Shown here piece by piece: positions 1 to 9,921 of a DNA stretch of 34,667 nt. The notes under the pieces were generated by a model. The model was not told the DNA's origin. It did no database searches and saw nothing but the letters and a program-made list of their open reading frames with translations. This DNA comes from Burkholderiaceae bacterium. Lineage in GTDB: Bacteria; Pseudomonadota; Gammaproteobacteria; Burkholderiales; Burkholderiaceae_C. Location of the stretch: assembly GCA_024709845.1 (NCBI GenBank), contig JANJVX010000243.1:1-34667 (forward strand), written 5' to 3'. The translations under genes were made by a program, and so were the position numbers. The first letter of the stretch is position 1. Every line of letters starts with the position of its first letter.

Positions 1-1083
1 TCGGCACGTTTCGCGGTGGGCGACACGCTCAAGATCAAGGCCGACGTGTATGGCCACCACGGCACGCTTACGGCGGGCACGCTGAACGTGGGCGACCACG
101 CCACGGCGGCCGTGAACACCGCCGTGCGCGCCGCCACAGTGCGCAACCACTCGGCCACTCACCTCATGCACAAGGCCTTGCGCGAGGTGCTGGGCAGCCA
201 TGTGCAGCAGAAGGGCAGCCTGGTCAATGCCGAGCGCACACGCTTTGACTTCGCGCACAACGCACCGGTGACGGACGCGGAGATCCGCGAGATCGAGCGC
301 CGCGTGAATGACGAAATCCTCGCCAATGCGGCCACCCAGGCGCGCGTGATGGACATCGAATCGGCCCAGAAGACCGGTGCCATGATGCTGTTTGGCGAAA
401 AATACGGCGAGACCGTGCGTGTGCTCGACATCGGCACCAGCCGTGAACTGTGCGGCGGAACCCATGTGCAGCGCACGGGCGACATTGGCCTGTTTTCCAT
501 CGTCGCTGAAGGTGGCGTGGCCGCCGGTGTGCGCCGCATCGAGGCCGTGACGGGCATGAACGCCCTGAACTACGTGCAGGACATGGAGGCCACGCTCGGG
601 GGCGTGGCGGGTACGCTGCGGGTCGTGCCCAGCGATGTGCCTGCGCGCGTGGGGGCCTTGCTGGAGCAGTTGCGCGATCTGGAAAAGGAGATGGCGGCGC
701 TCAAGGGCCGCCTGGCTTCGGCACAGGGCGATGAACTCCTGGCGCAGGCCGTGGAGGTCAAGGGCCTGAAGGTGTTGGCCGCCCGACTCGATGGTGCCGA
801 TGCCAAGGCATTGCGCGAAACCATGGACAAGCTCAAGGACAAGCTGAAGACCGCCGCCATCGTGCTGGCGGCCGTGGACGGCGACAAGGTGCAGCTGGCA
901 GCGGGCGTGACGCAGGATTCCATTGGCAAGGTCAAGGCCGGCGAGCTGGTCAACTTTGTGGCCGGCCAGGTGGGCGGCAAGGGCGGCGGCAAGCCTGACA
1001 TGGCCATGGCTGGTGGCACCGATGCGTCCAGGCTGCCAGAAGCCCTGGCATCCGTGGCAGGCTGGGTCGCGCAGAAACTCTGA
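1..1083 (+). CDS. alaS: Alanyl-tRNA synthetase, C-terminal part (5' end outside window)
   Basis: The reading frame is open from the first base, so the true start lies upstream. AlaRS charges tRNA-Ala in the cytoplasm. What remains is the end of the linker, the editing domain and the C-Ala domain. The editing-site zinc ligands are visible as HSATH (fragment residues about 50-54) and CGGTH in the stretch [17 protein letters not shown] coiled segment ([19 protein letters not shown]) leads into the DHHA1/C-Ala domain, which has the typical glycine-rich end ([15 protein letters not shown]). The frame ends in TGA without disruption. The next gene follows after 56 bp on the same strand but is functionally unrelated. 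Identification is very secure. Confidence 0.97.
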   Translation, partial: SARFAVGDTLKIKADVYGHHGTLTAGTLNVGDHATAAVNTAVRAATVRNHSATHLMHKALREVLGSHVQQKGSLVNAERTRFDFAHNAPVTDAEIREIERRVNDEILANAATQARVMDIESAQKTGAMMLFGEKYGETVRVLDIGTSRELCGGTHVQRTGDIGLFSIVAEGGVAAGVRRIEAVTGMNALNYVQDMEATLGGVAGTLRVVPSDVPARVGALLEQLRDLEKEMAALKGRLASAQGDELLAQAVEVKGLKVLAARLDGADAKALRETMDKLKDKLKTAAIVLAAVDGDKVQLAAGVTQDSIGKVKAGELVNFVAGQVGGKGGGKPDMAMAGGTDASRLPEALASVAGWVAQKL

Positions 1084-1127
1084 CGCTCCGGGGCAACAGC
1101 GGCGCACTGCGGTAGCGCCTTTTCCCC

Positions 1128-1133
1128 TACAGT
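1128..1133 (+). promoter_or_regulatory. Candidate -10 element for the HD-GYP gene
   Basis: TACAGT matches TATAAT at four of six positions. It ends exactly 6 nt before the ATG at 1140, so transcription from the usual distance would start on the A of the start codon. No Shine-Dalgarno precedes that ATG. No convincing -35 hexamer is visible 16-18 bp upstream, so the call rests on position and on the same arrangement at two other genes here. Confidence 0.35.
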
Positions 1134-1139
1134 GGGCGC

Positions 1140-4100
1140 ATGGACACCATGCGCGGCGCCCCCGGGACAGAGACTGAGGCAGCACACCGCTGGCCTCCGG
1201 GGGGGAGCCGCGTGCACTGGTGGCACCGGGTTTCAGTCCCTTCCGGGCTGTTGATCAGTGCGCTGGTGGTCGCGGCGATGCTGTTCCTGTCGGGCCTGCT
1301 GGCCTACCAGGCGAGCACCACGGCCCGCGAGGCCATTTTTGCGGCCTCCGAGGACAGCGCACAGCGCATCGGCCTCATCATCAGCGAGCGGGTGCGCCGC
1401 ATCGTCGACCCGGCCGATGCCATCATCCGGCAGCTGGCCTTCGATCCGATCACCGCAGCGACGTCGTTGCCCGCGCGCATGCGTCGGCTGCCGGTGTTGG
1501 CCCGGGTGCTGGAGCAGAAAGCGCTTCTGTCTGCGGTTTTCATCGGTTATCCAGACGGGCAGTTTCTGCTGGTGCGGCCGCTGCGTGACCCGGTGATACG
1601 CCAGCGCCTGGGCGCACCCGCCACGGCGGCATTTCTGGTGCAGTCGATGTCCAGGGAGCGGGGCAGCGCGGCGCTGGTGGGGCGTTGGGGCTTCTATGGC
1701 GCACAGTTGCAGCTGCTGTCTTCGTCGGTGCGCCCGGACTACCGCTATGACCCGCGCACCCGGCCCTGGTACCAGGAAGCGCAGGAGCAGAACGGGCAGA
1801 TCCTGACCGCTCCCTACCTGTTTTTCACGACGCGCGAGGTCGGCGTCACGCTGAGCCAGCCGAGCGAGGATGGGCGTGCCATCCTCGGGCTGGACGTGGC
1901 GCTGCCCGACCTGGGGCGTGAGATCGAATCCCTGCGCCTCATTCCCGACACCGAGATCGTGGTGGTGGACCGGGATCTGCGCGTGCTGGCCTATCCCGAC
2001 ATGTCCCGGGTGCTGGAGTCCGATGGTGGTGGCCCCAGCCTGAATCTGCGCATGCTCGACAGCCTGGGCATCCCCAGTCTGTCCGAGGTGCACCGGCTCG
2101 ACATTCAGCCGGGAGAGTCTCGGCGCTTCTCGGTCCACGGCCGGGAGTGGCTCGGCCAGGTGCAGCCGCTGCAGTCTCTGCGCTGGCGCGATCTGAACAT
2201 CCTCATGGCCATCCCTACGAACGAACTGCTTTCGGGCATCGACAAGAGCCTGCGGCACCAGGCCTGGGTTGCGGCCAGCAGCATCCTGTTCATGGTATTC
2301 CTCGGTGCGCTGGCTGGGCGGCGCGTGGGGCAAAGTCTGTCTATCCTGGCCGCCCAGGCCGAGGCATTGACGCGTTTTGATTTCCGGCGCTTCCAGCGCC
2401 CCCGGTCCTATGTGCGCGAGATGCGCGATCTGGGGCAGGTGATGGACAGCATGTCGGAAACCATCGCCAAGTTTCTGGACATCACGCACCACATCAGCGC
2501 GGAGTCGCGGCTTGACCTGATGCTGTCGAGCGTGCTGTATGAACTGGTGCAAACCACCCACTGCAGCAGTGGTGCGGTGTACCTGGCTGCCCAGAACGGC
2601 GCGGGCCTGGAACGCATTGCACGCTACTGCAAAGACCCAGATGACCACTGGCATTACCCAGAGCACCTGGCCATGGCGCATTTCATCAATCCAGCCAGCG
2701 CACTGGATGAGGACCTGGACTCTCAGGGGGATGCGCTACCTCAGCGCGCGCTGCGTGTGCAGTTGCGCACCCGCGACGGACAGCCCCTGGGCGTGCTGTC
2801 CCTGCGCTACGTGGCGGACTACCGGCAGGACGACGCCAATTTCCGCATTTTTGTGGAAAAGCTTTCCGGCACGCTGTCGGTGGCGATCGAAACGCGCAAT
2901 CTCATCGAGGGGCAAAAGCGCCTGTTCGACGCCATGATTCGCCTGCTGGCCGATGCCATCGATGCAAAGAGCCCTTACACCGGCGGCCATTGTGAGCGCG
3001 TGCCGCAGCTGGCGGAAATGCTGATGCAGAGCCTGTGCGATGCCCGCGAGGGGCCCTTTGCCGCTGTCCGGATGTCCGAGGCAGAGCGCGAGGAGTTCCG
3101 TCTGGGGGCCTGGCTGCATGACTGCGGCAAGGTGACCAGCCCCGAGCATGTGATCGACAAGGCCACGAAGCTGGAGACGCTCTACAACCGCATCCATGAG
3201 GTGCGCATGCGCTTTGAGGTGCTGTGGCGGGATGCTCAGATCAACTACTGGCAGCAGCGGCTGGCCGGGCTGGATGCGGCAGACCTCGAGAGCCACCTGC
3301 AGGCGCAGCATGCCCGCCTGCAGGAAGAGTTTGCCTTCGTCGCGCGCTGCAATGTGGGCGGTGAAGCCATGGCAGATGCCGATGTGGCGCGTCTGGCCGC
3401 CATCGGCGGGCAGACCTGGCTGCGCCACTTCGACCATCGGCTGGGCCTGTCGGCGGCCGAACTGGACAGGCTTGGCGCCTCCGGTGCAGGCGCACTGCCC
3501 GTGGCCGAGCCATTGCTGGCCGACCGGCCGGACCACATCGTTCCCTGGGGTGAACGCCGTCCGCCCGTGGAGCGGGGCAACCCGGCCAACCGGTGGGGCT
3601 TCGACATGGCGCTGCCCGCGCAGGCTGCCCATCTGGGCGAGTTGCACAATCTGTCAGTCCGGCGCGGCACGCTCACCGAGGAAGACCGGTTCAAGATCAA
3701 TGAGCACATCGTCCAGACCATCATCATGCTCAGCAGCCTGCCGTTTCCGCAGCACCTGGCCCGTGTGCCGGACATCGCGGGCACGCACCACGAAAAAATG
3801 GATGGCACGGGCTACCCGCGCGGCCTGGTGGGGACGCAGCTCACGCTGGCCGACCGGGTGATGGCATTGGCAGATATTTTCGAGGCACTCACCGCTGCTG
3901 ACCGGCCCTACAAACCGGCGAAGACGCTGTCGGAGTCGTTGTCCATCATGGCTGCCATGGCACGGCAGAAGCACATCGACCTGGAGGTCTTCCGCTTCTT
4001 CCTGCACAGCGGCGTGTGGCGCGACTATGCCGAGCGTTTTCTCTCGCCGCTGCAACGTGATGAAGTGGACCTGGAGGCGCTCGAAAAGACGCTGGGCTGA
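1140..4100 (+). CDS. Membrane-bound dCache-HAMP-GAF-HD-GYP phosphodiesterase
   Basis: Predicted to hydrolyse cyclic di-GMP in the cytoplasm in response to a periplasmic signal. Of 986 residues, about 38-61 form a first membrane helix. A Cache-like periplasmic domain follows (YDPRTRPWYQEA is typical), then a second helix near 378-398, a HAMP-like linker, a GAF-like region (about 455-590) and the HD-GYP domain. The HD pair is H660-D661 (WLHDCGKV) and the second metal site is HHEKMDGTGYP at 883-893, so the catalytic signature is intact. The HD-to-HHE distance is about 223 residues against roughly 60 in typical members, meaning an insertion of about 160 residues. The start is the first ATG after alaS and has no ribosome site. 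A GTG at about 1212 with GGGGGAG upstream is an alternative, still ahead of the first helix. No partner gene is obvious. Confidence 0.9.
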   Translation: MDTMRGAPGTETEAAHRWPPGGSRVHWWHRVSVPSGLLISALVVAAMLFLSGLLAYQASTTAREAIFAASEDSAQRIGLIISERVRRIVDPADAIIRQLAFDPITAATSLPARMRRLPVLARVLEQKALLSAVFIGYPDGQFLLVRPLRDPVIRQRLGAPATAAFLVQSMSRERGSAALVGRWGFYGAQLQLLSSSVRPDYRYDPRTRPWYQEAQEQNGQILTAPYLFFTTREVGVTLSQPSEDGRAILGLDVALPDLGREIESLRLIPDTEIVVVDRDLRVLAYPDMSRVLESDGGGPSLNLRMLDSLGIPSLSEVHRLDIQPGESRRFSVHGREWLGQVQPLQSLRWRDLNILMAIPTNELLSGIDKSLRHQAWVAASSILFMVFLGALAGRRVGQSLSILAAQAEALTRFDFRRFQRPRSYVREMRDLGQVMDSMSETIAKFLDITHHISAESRLDLMLSSVLYELVQTTHCSSGAVYLAAQNGAGLERIARYCKDPDDHWHYPEHLAMAHFINPASALDEDLDSQGDALPQRALRVQLRTRDGQPLGVLSLRYVADYRQDDANFRIFVEKLSGTLSVAIETRNLIEGQKRLFDAMIRLLADAIDAKSPYTGGHCERVPQLAEMLMQSLCDAREGPFAAVRMSEAEREEFRLGAWLHDCGKVTSPEHVIDKATKLETLYNRIHEVRMRFEVLWRDAQINYWQQRLAGLDAADLESHLQAQHARLQEEFAFVARCNVGGEAMADADVARLAAIGGQTWLRHFDHRLGLSAAELDRLGASGAGALPVAEPLLADRPDHIVPWGERRPPVERGNPANRWGFDMALPAQAAHLGELHNLSVRRGTLTEEDRFKINEHIVQTIIMLSSLPFPQHLARVPDIAGTHHEKMDGTGYPRGLVGTQLTLADRVMALADIFEALTAADRPYKPAKTLSESLSIMAAMARQKHIDLEVFRFFLHSGVWRDYAERFLSPLQRDEVDLEALEKTLG

Positions 4101-4133
4101 CCGTGGAACGCCTGCCCGGAACCGGCCAGCCCG

Positions 4134-5177
4134 TCAGAAGAGTTCAACGTCGTCGTTGCTGACCTTGGCCTGCAGGTGGCCTTCGGCAACCAGGTCGTCG
4201 TAGTAGCGCACCTGGTTGCGGCCATTTTCCTTGGCGAAATAGAGCGCCTGGTCGGCTTGGCCCAGGATTTCGACTGGCGAGCCGTGGGCGGTGGACACGA
4301 AGCCCACGCTGACCGTGACCTGTCCGACCTGGGGAAAGTAATAGTCTTCCACGTTCTTGCGGAAGCGGTTGAACACCTTGTGCGCGGTGGACAGACTGGT
4401 CGAGCGCAGCAACACCACGAACTCTTCGCCGCCAAACCGGAAGATTTTGTCGTGGCTGCGGAACGAGGAGCGCAGGATGTTGGCCACGAGGATCAGCACC
4501 TCGTCACCGTAGAGGTGGCCGAAGCGGTCATTGACCTGCTTGAAGTGGTCGATATCCACCACAGCCAGCCACTGATGGGCGGCATCACCGGCGCTTTCGC
4601 CTTCGTCCAGTCCGGTTGCAAGGGGCTGCGGGCGCTCGTTTTGCTCGGGGGAGGTGAAACGTGAAAACTGCTCGTCGAAGGTCTTGCGGTTGAACAGGCC
4701 GGTGAGGGCGTCGCGCTCGCTGTAGTCGAGCAGGCTCTGGTAGTTCTTGTAGACATGGAAGACGTGGGTGATCACGTCGATCTTCTGCGCCGAGAAGGGG
4801 CGTGACTGGACGATCTCCAGGCACGAAGTGACCTTGTCATGCATCCACAGCGGCAGCCACATGCAGTACCGGCCCTTGCCCAGGGTGGCGATGGCATGCG
4901 GGCTGCGCCCCTGAATGCAGGTCTGCAGCGCGGGGATCTGGTCGATGGACTGGCTCGCGGGATCGCTGGCCGTGTCGGTTTCCGCGCTGTGCCACTGGCC
5001 GTTTTCCATCCAGGTGCGTGGCCGCACGCACAGAGCCTCGTCCCTGGAAAAAACCTCCAGGGCGCGGACCTGCACGATGCTGCTGAGAGACTGCAGTGTC
5101 GAGAGCACCGAAACCTCCAGCCGCAAATGATCGCGGTGGCCGGTCATTTCTACCAGGTTCTGCAGGATGGGCTTCAT
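4134..5177 (-). CDS. Diguanylate cyclase (GGDEF) with N-terminal GAF-like sensor region
   Basis: Predicted to make cyclic di-GMP from two GTP. The 347-residue protein has an N-terminal region of about 165 residues with GAF-like spacing and no membrane helix, so it is cytosolic. A complete GGDEF domain follows. The active-site loop is GGEEF at 249-253, and RSHD five residues before it is the RxxD product-inhibition site. DALTGLFNRKTF marks the start of the catalytic domain. The ORF is open to 5333, but that extension reads through trmB out of frame. I chose the ATG at 5177 (MKPILQNL), 13 bp after the trmB stop and probably co-transcribed with it. The gene faces the HD-GYP gene tail to tail with a 33-bp gap, which puts opposing c-di-GMP enzymes side by side. 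Confidence 0.92.
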   Translation of the reverse strand: MKPILQNLVEMTGHRDHLRLEVSVLSTLQSLSSIVQVRALEVFSRDEALCVRPRTWMENGQWHSAETDTASDPASQSIDQIPALQTCIQGRSPHAIATLGKGRYCMWLPLWMHDKVTSCLEIVQSRPFSAQKIDVITHVFHVYKNYQSLLDYSERDALTGLFNRKTFDEQFSRFTSPEQNERPQPLATGLDEGESAGDAAHQWLAVVDIDHFKQVNDRFGHLYGDEVLILVANILRSSFRSHDKIFRFGGEEFVVLLRSTSLSTAHKVFNRFRKNVEDYYFPQVGQVTVSVGFVSTAHGSPVEILGQADQALYFAKENGRNQVRYYDDLVAEGHLQAKVSNDDVELF

Positions 5178-5190
5178 GAGGGTGCAGTGG

Positions 5191-6006
5191 TCAGGAGGAT
5201 GCGCGGCGCTTGAAGACCAGGTCCCACACCCCGTGGCCGAGCTTGAGGCCCCGGTTTTCGAACTTGGTGAGTGGCCGGTAATCGGGCTGCGGTGCAAAAC
5301 CTTCGGCCGTATTGGCCAGCAAGGGTTCGGCACGGAGCACCTGCAGCATTTGCTCGGCGTAGGGCTGCCAGTCGGTGGCGCAGTGGATGTAGCCGCCGGG
5401 CTTGAGCCGCGCGGCCAGCTTGGCCACGAGTGGCGGCTGGATCAGGCGGCGTTTGTTGTGCTTCTTCTTGTGCCAGGGGTCGGGGAAAAAAATATGCACG
5501 CCGTCCAGGCTGCCGGGTGGCAGCATGTGGTCGATGACTTCGACGGCGTCGTGCTGCAGGATGCGGATGTTGGTCTGGCCCTGTTCGCCGATGCGCTTGA
5601 GCAATGCGCCCACGCCGGGCTCATGCACCTCGCAGCACAGAAAATTGTCCTGTGGCCGCATGCGGGCGATGTGGGCCGTGGCCTCGCCCATGCCGAAGCC
5701 GATTTCCAGTACCAGGGGTGCGCTCCGGCCAAACACGGACAAGGCATCCAGCGGGGCGGGGGCGTAGGGCACGATGAAGCGCGGCCCCAGGTCTTCGAAG
5801 GCCTTGGCCTGGCCCGTGGTGGTGCGGCCGGCGCGGCGCACGAAGCTCTTGATGGTCTTGGGGTGGGCGACGCCGTCAGGCGCCTTGCCGACCGAGGTGG
5901 GCAAGGTGGCAGCGGGTTCAGCAGTAGCGGCGCCGGGGGCGGAGGCGTTGGGAGGCAATTCGGTCACGATGTCTGATTGTAGAGATGCATCCATGCACGG
6001 ACCCAT
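5191..6006 (-). CDS. trmB: tRNA (guanine-N7-)-methyltransferase
   Basis: Methylates N7 of G46 in the variable loop of tRNAs using SAM. The class I methyltransferase motif I is [15 protein letters not shown]. The family-specific [15 protein letters not shown] is present, as is a typical C-terminal end ([22 protein letters not shown]). The N-terminal 60 residues are a low-complexity Ala/Pro/Thr extension. Three starts are possible: ATG 6006 (GAGG 10 nt upstream), ATG 5994, or GTG 5967. The GTG overlaps the gluQ stop as GTGA, the usual form of translational coupling, and would give 258 residues. Coordinates here use the longest form. It lies third in the run FAD oxidoreductase-gluQ-trmB-DGC. Confidence 0.93.
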   Translation of the reverse strand: MGPCMDASLQSDIVTELPPNASAPGAATAEPAATLPTSVGKAPDGVAHPKTIKSFVRRAGRTTTGQAKAFEDLGPRFIVPYAPAPLDALSVFGRSAPLVLEIGFGMGEATAHIARMRPQDNFLCCEVHEPGVGALLKRIGEQGQTNIRILQHDAVEVIDHMLPPGSLDGVHIFFPDPWHKKKHNKRRLIQPPLVAKLAARLKPGGYIHCATDWQPYAEQMLQVLRAEPLLANTAEGFAPQPDYRPLTKFENRGLKLGHGVWDLVFKRRASS

Positions 6007-6932
6007 TGTGCGAGGGCCTCATGGAGCGGTGTGTTGTGAGGATGCACCAGTTTGGGCAGCCCGAGCACCTGAGCGGCGGCTTGCAGGGCTTGCACGGGCA
6101 CGTCGAGCGCCAGGGGGGCTGCGCCATGCTGCTTGGAGAGCTTTTCGCCGTCGGCCCCGCGCACCAGGGGGGCGTGCAGGTACTGTGGCGTGGGCAAGCC
6201 CAGCGCCCGCTGCAACAGAATCTGGCGCGGGGTATTGTCGGCGAGGTCTTCCCCCCGGACTACATGGGTGACGCCCTGTGCGCCGTCGTCCACCACCACG
6301 GCAAGCTGGTAGGCCCACAGGCCATCGGCTCGGCGCAGAACGAAGTCCCCCACGCTGTCCACCACGTTCTGTTCCTGCAGGCCCAGGCGGCGGTCGTGCC
6401 AGGAAAGCGTGTTGTTTGCTATTGAAAAAATAGCTTGTTGCGCTTTATCTGTGGGCGCTTGAAGGAATTTTTCTGTGTAATCCCTGGTGGCGAATCGCCA
6501 GGCGCGTGCGGGCCGCCCCCGCAGTCCGGTGCGGCAGGTTCCGGGGTATGGCAGCTCGGTGTGGCGCTGGCGCACATGGCCCACAGCCGCCAGGGCGGCC
6601 TCGATGTCCTTGCGTGAGCAGGCGCAGGGGTAGGCCAATTGGCGCGCGGCCAGATCGTCCAGGGCCTGCTGGTACAGCGGGCCGCGCCGTGACTGCCACA
6701 GCGGCGGCTCGTCCGGGAGCATGCCGCAGGCGGCCAGTTGGCCGAGGATGTGTTCGCCCGCCCCGGCATTGCAGCGCGGAGTGTCCACGTCCTCGATGCG
6801 TACCAGCCAGCGGCCGCCGCGCCCGCTGTTCCAGGCGCGGGCGTCCAGCCAACTCGCAAGGGCCGCGACCAGCGATCCAGCATGCAGGGGGCCGGTGGGA
6901 GAGGGGGCGAACCGGCCGGTGTAGCCCGTCAT
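5964..6932 (-). CDS. gluQ: Glutamyl-Q tRNA(Asp) synthetase
   Basis: Attaches glutamate to queuosine at position 34 of tRNA-Asp. It is a GluRS paralogue lacking the anticodon-binding domain, and its 322 residues fit that. The start [19 protein letters not shown] carries the HIGH-like motif as HAGS. The KMSKS loop is replaced by GEKLSKQHG. The zinc site appears as CACS (103-106) with GTCR near 131-134. The ATG at 6932 overlaps the upstream stop as ATGA, and the end overlaps trmB. Residues about 153-174 (TEKFLQ to SIANN) are encoded by a copy of a dispersed repeat. They fall where, by my recollection of the family, sequence normally runs straight into the SWHDRR segment. The frame is kept, so the enzyme is probably functional with an added surface loop. 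Confidence 0.95.
   Translation of the reverse strand: MTGYTGRFAPSPTGPLHAGSLVAALASWLDARAWNSGRGGRWLVRIEDVDTPRCNAGAGEHILGQLAACGMLPDEPPLWQSRRGPLYQQALDDLAARQLAYPCACSRKDIEAALAAVGHVRQRHTELPYPGTCRTGLRGRPARAWRFATRDYTEKFLQAPTDKAQQAIFSIANNTLSWHDRRLGLQEQNVVDSVGDFVLRRADGLWAYQLAVVVDDGAQGVTHVVRGEDLADNTPRQILLQRALGLPTPQYLHAPLVRGADGEKLSKQHGAAPLALDVPVQALQAAAQVLGLPKLVHPHNTPLHEALAQWVRAWMHLYNQTS
6415..6478 (-). repeat. Dispersed Comamonadaceae-type repeat, copy A (inside gluQ)
   Basis: Read on the minus strand it contains aagcgc...aaagcgcaacaagctat and ends in GCTATT-N5-AATAGC (the perfect 6-bp palindrome at 6418-6434). The same blocks in the same order occur at 27515-27570. It is visibly AT-rich within GC-rich coding sequence and sits inside gluQ without breaking the frame. 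Confidence 0.75.
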
Positions 6933-8023
6933 GCCACGGTAAGTGCCAGTTCCAGTCCGGAAATGAAGGCGTCCTCAAGACGGTGGCCCAGGCACCAGTC
7001 GCCGCAGGCACCGATGCTGCTCCGGGCGTCCCACAGGTGGCTGCGGCCCAGGGCGCGGGTGGTTTGTGCATGGCGCCAGCGGCGCACATCGGCGTGCGCG
7101 GGCTCGGCGCGGATGCCTGTGACCTCGGAGAAGGCCTTGACCATCTTGGCCTGCACGCGCTCGGCGTCGTCTTCCAGGTGTTCGGCCGACCAGGCCGGGC
7201 TGGCCTGCACGGTCCAGCGCTCGATGACGCTGCGTCCGGGCTTGGACGACTCGCGTGCCAGCCACGCAATGCGGTGGTGCGTGCTGCGGGCGGCATTCCA
7301 TTGCGGGCCCAGCGTGGTCAGACCCGGGCGCACCGCCTGGGGGAAGGCGAGCATCAGGGTCCAGCAGGGGGCCATGGTCACGCCGGCCATGGACTGTGCG
7401 AGGCTGGCGCCCACGCCGCTGTTGTCGAGCAGGGCTTTGGCGGGGGCCGCGGGCAGGGCCAGCAGCACGGTATCGAAACCGGCGAAAACATGCTGCCCGC
7501 CCTCTGCCGACTGGGTGCACAACTGCCAGCGCTGGGGGGCCAGCCGGTCGGGTTCAATGCGCAGCACATGGGTTCCGGTGTGCAGGCTGCCCGCCTGCTG
7601 CAGGGGCTGGGCCCAGGCATCCACCAGGCTGCCCATGCCAGGGCGGGCGACCCAGTGCGGGTCATTGGGTGCCGGGCTGGCGGCAACCACGCGGCCCGCC
7701 GCGTCGAGCACGCGCACGGTGTTGGCGCTCCAGGGGCGGCACATGCCGGGCACGGTGGCCAGCGCCTGGGTGAAGCGCGCGTCACGCACCGTGAAGTACT
7801 GCGCGCCGGTGTCAAAGCCGCCAAAAGGCGTTTGCAGCGTGGTGGTCCGGCCGCCGGGATGTTCGGTCTTCTCGAAGACGGTGACCTGGTGCCCGGCTTG
7901 CATGAGGGTGCGGGCGCAGGCCACGCCGGCCATGCCGGCGCCGATCACGGCGATGCTGCGGGGCGCCGTCGTGGCGCGCTGGCTTCGGGGGCGGGTGGCA
8001 CGGGCAGGTTGGCGTGGAGGCAT
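6929..8023 (-). CDS. NAD(P)/FAD-dependent oxidoreductase, renalase/amine-oxidase-like
   Basis: A flavin-dependent oxidoreductase of 364 residues with unknown substrate. After a basic leader of about 22 residues comes the dinucleotide-binding motif ([18 protein letters not shown]). The second FAD contact [12 protein letters not shown] and [12 protein letters not shown] follow, both typical of renalase-like/NAD(P)-binding 'COG3380' proteins. The C-terminus has the FAD-closing segment [20 protein letters not shown]. The stop overlaps the gluQ start by 4 bp (ATGA), so it is co-translated with gluQ. I see no mechanistic reason linking it to tRNA queuosine charging. It lies 80 bp after the LysR gene on the same strand and may be read from the same transcript or from its own promoter. 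Confidence 0.85.
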   Translation of the reverse strand: MPPRQPARATRPRSQRATTAPRSIAVIGAGMAGVACARTLMQAGHQVTVFEKTEHPGGRTTTLQTPFGGFDTGAQYFTVRDARFTQALATVPGMCRPWSANTVRVLDAAGRVVAASPAPNDPHWVARPGMGSLVDAWAQPLQQAGSLHTGTHVLRIEPDRLAPQRWQLCTQSAEGGQHVFAGFDTVLLALPAAPAKALLDNSGVGASLAQSMAGVTMAPCWTLMLAFPQAVRPGLTTLGPQWNAARSTHHRIAWLARESSKPGRSVIERWTVQASPAWSAEHLEDDAERVQAKMVKAFSEVTGIRAEPAHADVRRWRHAQTTRALGRSHLWDARSSIGACGDWCLGHRLEDAFISGLELALTVA

Positions 8024-8103
8024 GTGCGGGTCTTTCGGGCGGAAGGCCAGTAGAGAAGATGGGGCTATGCGTGCACTCTACACGCCTGGCGCCCCCTTGC
8101 GTA

Positions 8104-9042
8104 TCAAAAGTGGTGGTGATTTTCCAGCAGGGCGCGGCGTGTTGCCGGGCTCTGCAGCTGGCCCAGCCACCACTGCAGTGCCCGGCCGGGCGCGGTGAAC
8201 CCCGGACCTCCCCAGGCGTAGTGCATGCGGACGCTGCGCTCGGGGCGGGCCACTTTGCGTTCGATCAGATGACCGGCCTCCAGGTAGGGGCGCACCATGG
8301 GCTCGGGCAGGAAGCCGCCGCCCAGGCCGCGCAGTTGCACCTGCACCTTGGCCTGCATGGTGTCCACGGTCAGGACGTCCTGGCCGCCGAGAAGGCCCAT
8401 GGTCAGGCCGCCGCGTTGGGCCGAATCGGCCACGGCCACGGCGCGGTGCTCCAGCAGCGTGGCGTCGGTAATGGGCTCGGGCGCGCTGGCCAGCGGGTGG
8501 TGGGGGGCCACCACGTAGATGAACAGCAGGTCGCCCAGCGGCGCCTGCTGCAGACCGGCGACATTGCTGCCGGCCACTGAGACACCGATGGCCAGGTCGG
8601 CGCGGCCCGAGGTCAGGGCCTCGAGCGTGCCACTCATGATGCCGTTGCGCAGCTTCAGGCGCGTGGGGGGTGCAAGCGCATAAAAGGCTTCCACCAGCTC
8701 CAGCATGGTGTGGGGTGACACCACACCCTCGACGGAGAGGGTCAGCTGTGGCTCCCAGCCCGTGGCAACGCGCTGCACGCGGTGGGCCACGGCGTCGACA
8801 TCGCACAGGAGCCGCGCGCCTTCGCGCAGCAGTTCGGCACCGGCTTCGGTGGGGCGCGCCTGGCGCGCGCTGCGGTCAAACAGCAGCACATCCAGTGCAT
8901 CCTCGATCTGGCGCACGCGGTAGGTCAAGGCGCTGGGCACCAGTCCCAGTTGCCGCGCGGCGGCCGCGAAGCTGCCCGCCTCGGCGATCACCTGCAGCAT
9001 GGTGAGATTCTCGGGGGTCAGTGCATCGCGCGTGTTGTGCAT
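8104..9042 (-). CDS. LysR-family transcriptional regulator
   Basis: A 312-residue DNA-binding regulator. The winged helix-turn-helix occupies about residues 12-70 (LTMLQVIAEAGSFAAAARQL, then SALTYRVRQIEDALDVLLF). The rest is the usual effector-binding domain. The inducer cannot be read from the sequence. It is divergent from the pirin gene with 103 bp between them, a layout usual for a LysR protein controlling its neighbour. A dyad ATTC-N9-GAAT lies in that gap. The start ATG at 9042 has no clear ribosome site; it was chosen because the HTH begins about 12 residues in, as is usual for the family. Confidence 0.92.
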   Translation of the reverse strand: MHNTRDALTPENLTMLQVIAEAGSFAAAARQLGLVPSALTYRVRQIEDALDVLLFDRSARQARPTEAGAELLREGARLLCDVDAVAHRVQRVATGWEPQLTLSVEGVVSPHTMLELVEAFYALAPPTRLKLRNGIMSGTLEALTSGRADLAIGVSVAGSNVAGLQQAPLGDLLFIYVVAPHHPLASAPEPITDATLLEHRAVAVADSAQRGGLTMGLLGGQDVLTVDTMQAKVQVQLRGLGGGFLPEPMVRPYLEAGHLIERKVARPERSVRMHYAWGGPGFTAPGRALQWWLGQLQSPATRRALLENHHHF

Positions 9043-9057
9043 GGCGGCTCGATGTGG

Positions 9058-9074
9058 ATTCAGATATTTTGAAT
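9058..9074. promoter_or_regulatory. Candidate LysR operator (dyad)
   Basis: ATTC (9058-9061) and GAAT (9071-9074) form a dyad with a 9-bp AT-rich centre. This fits the T-N11-A rule for LysR-type boxes and lies in the short divergent region between the LysR and pirin genes. The assignment to this regulator is by position only. Confidence 0.45.
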
Positions 9075-9117
9075 TGTTCCATCAATCCGATTGCCCCACG
9101 GAAGCGCTGGCGGGTTC

Positions 9118-9139
9118 TACAGTGGGATCTTGAAAGGAG
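9118..9139 (+). promoter_or_regulatory. Pirin -10 element and Shine-Dalgarno
   Basis: TACAGT at 9118-9123 is the best -10 candidate. AAGGAG at 9134-9139 lies 6 nt before the ATG at 9146 and fixes that start. The only -35-like hexamer, TTGCCC at 9091-9096, is 21 bp from the -10, too far for an unaided sigma-70 promoter, which would suit activation by LysR. Confidence 0.5.
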
Positions 9140-9145
9140 CACACC

Positions 9146-9847
<702 letters not shown>

Positions 9848-9881
9848 GCACGTAAACACGTTCTGAGAAGGTGCGATTGAA

Positions 9882-9895
9882 CCCGGCCTGCCGGG
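9882..9895. terminator. Short GC hairpin between convergent genes
   Basis: CCCGGC-CT-GCCGGG is a 6-bp perfect dyad in the 74 bp between the pirin and ATPase stop codons. There is no T-run on either side, so intrinsic termination is uncertain. It is the only hairpin in this gap that I noticed. Confidence 0.25.
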
Positions 9896-9921
9896 GTGCT
9901 GCGGATTCGTTCGCGTTTGTG

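Noticed and set aside
1233-2681. 482-codon minus-strand open frame opposite the HD-GYP gene
   Set aside because: No domain or ribosome site; composition typical of an antisense frame.
8069-8085. GCGTG-N7-CACGC dyad before the FAD oxidoreductase gene
   Set aside because: Short arms, no adjacent T-run and no clear promoter spacing; could be chance in GC-rich DNA.
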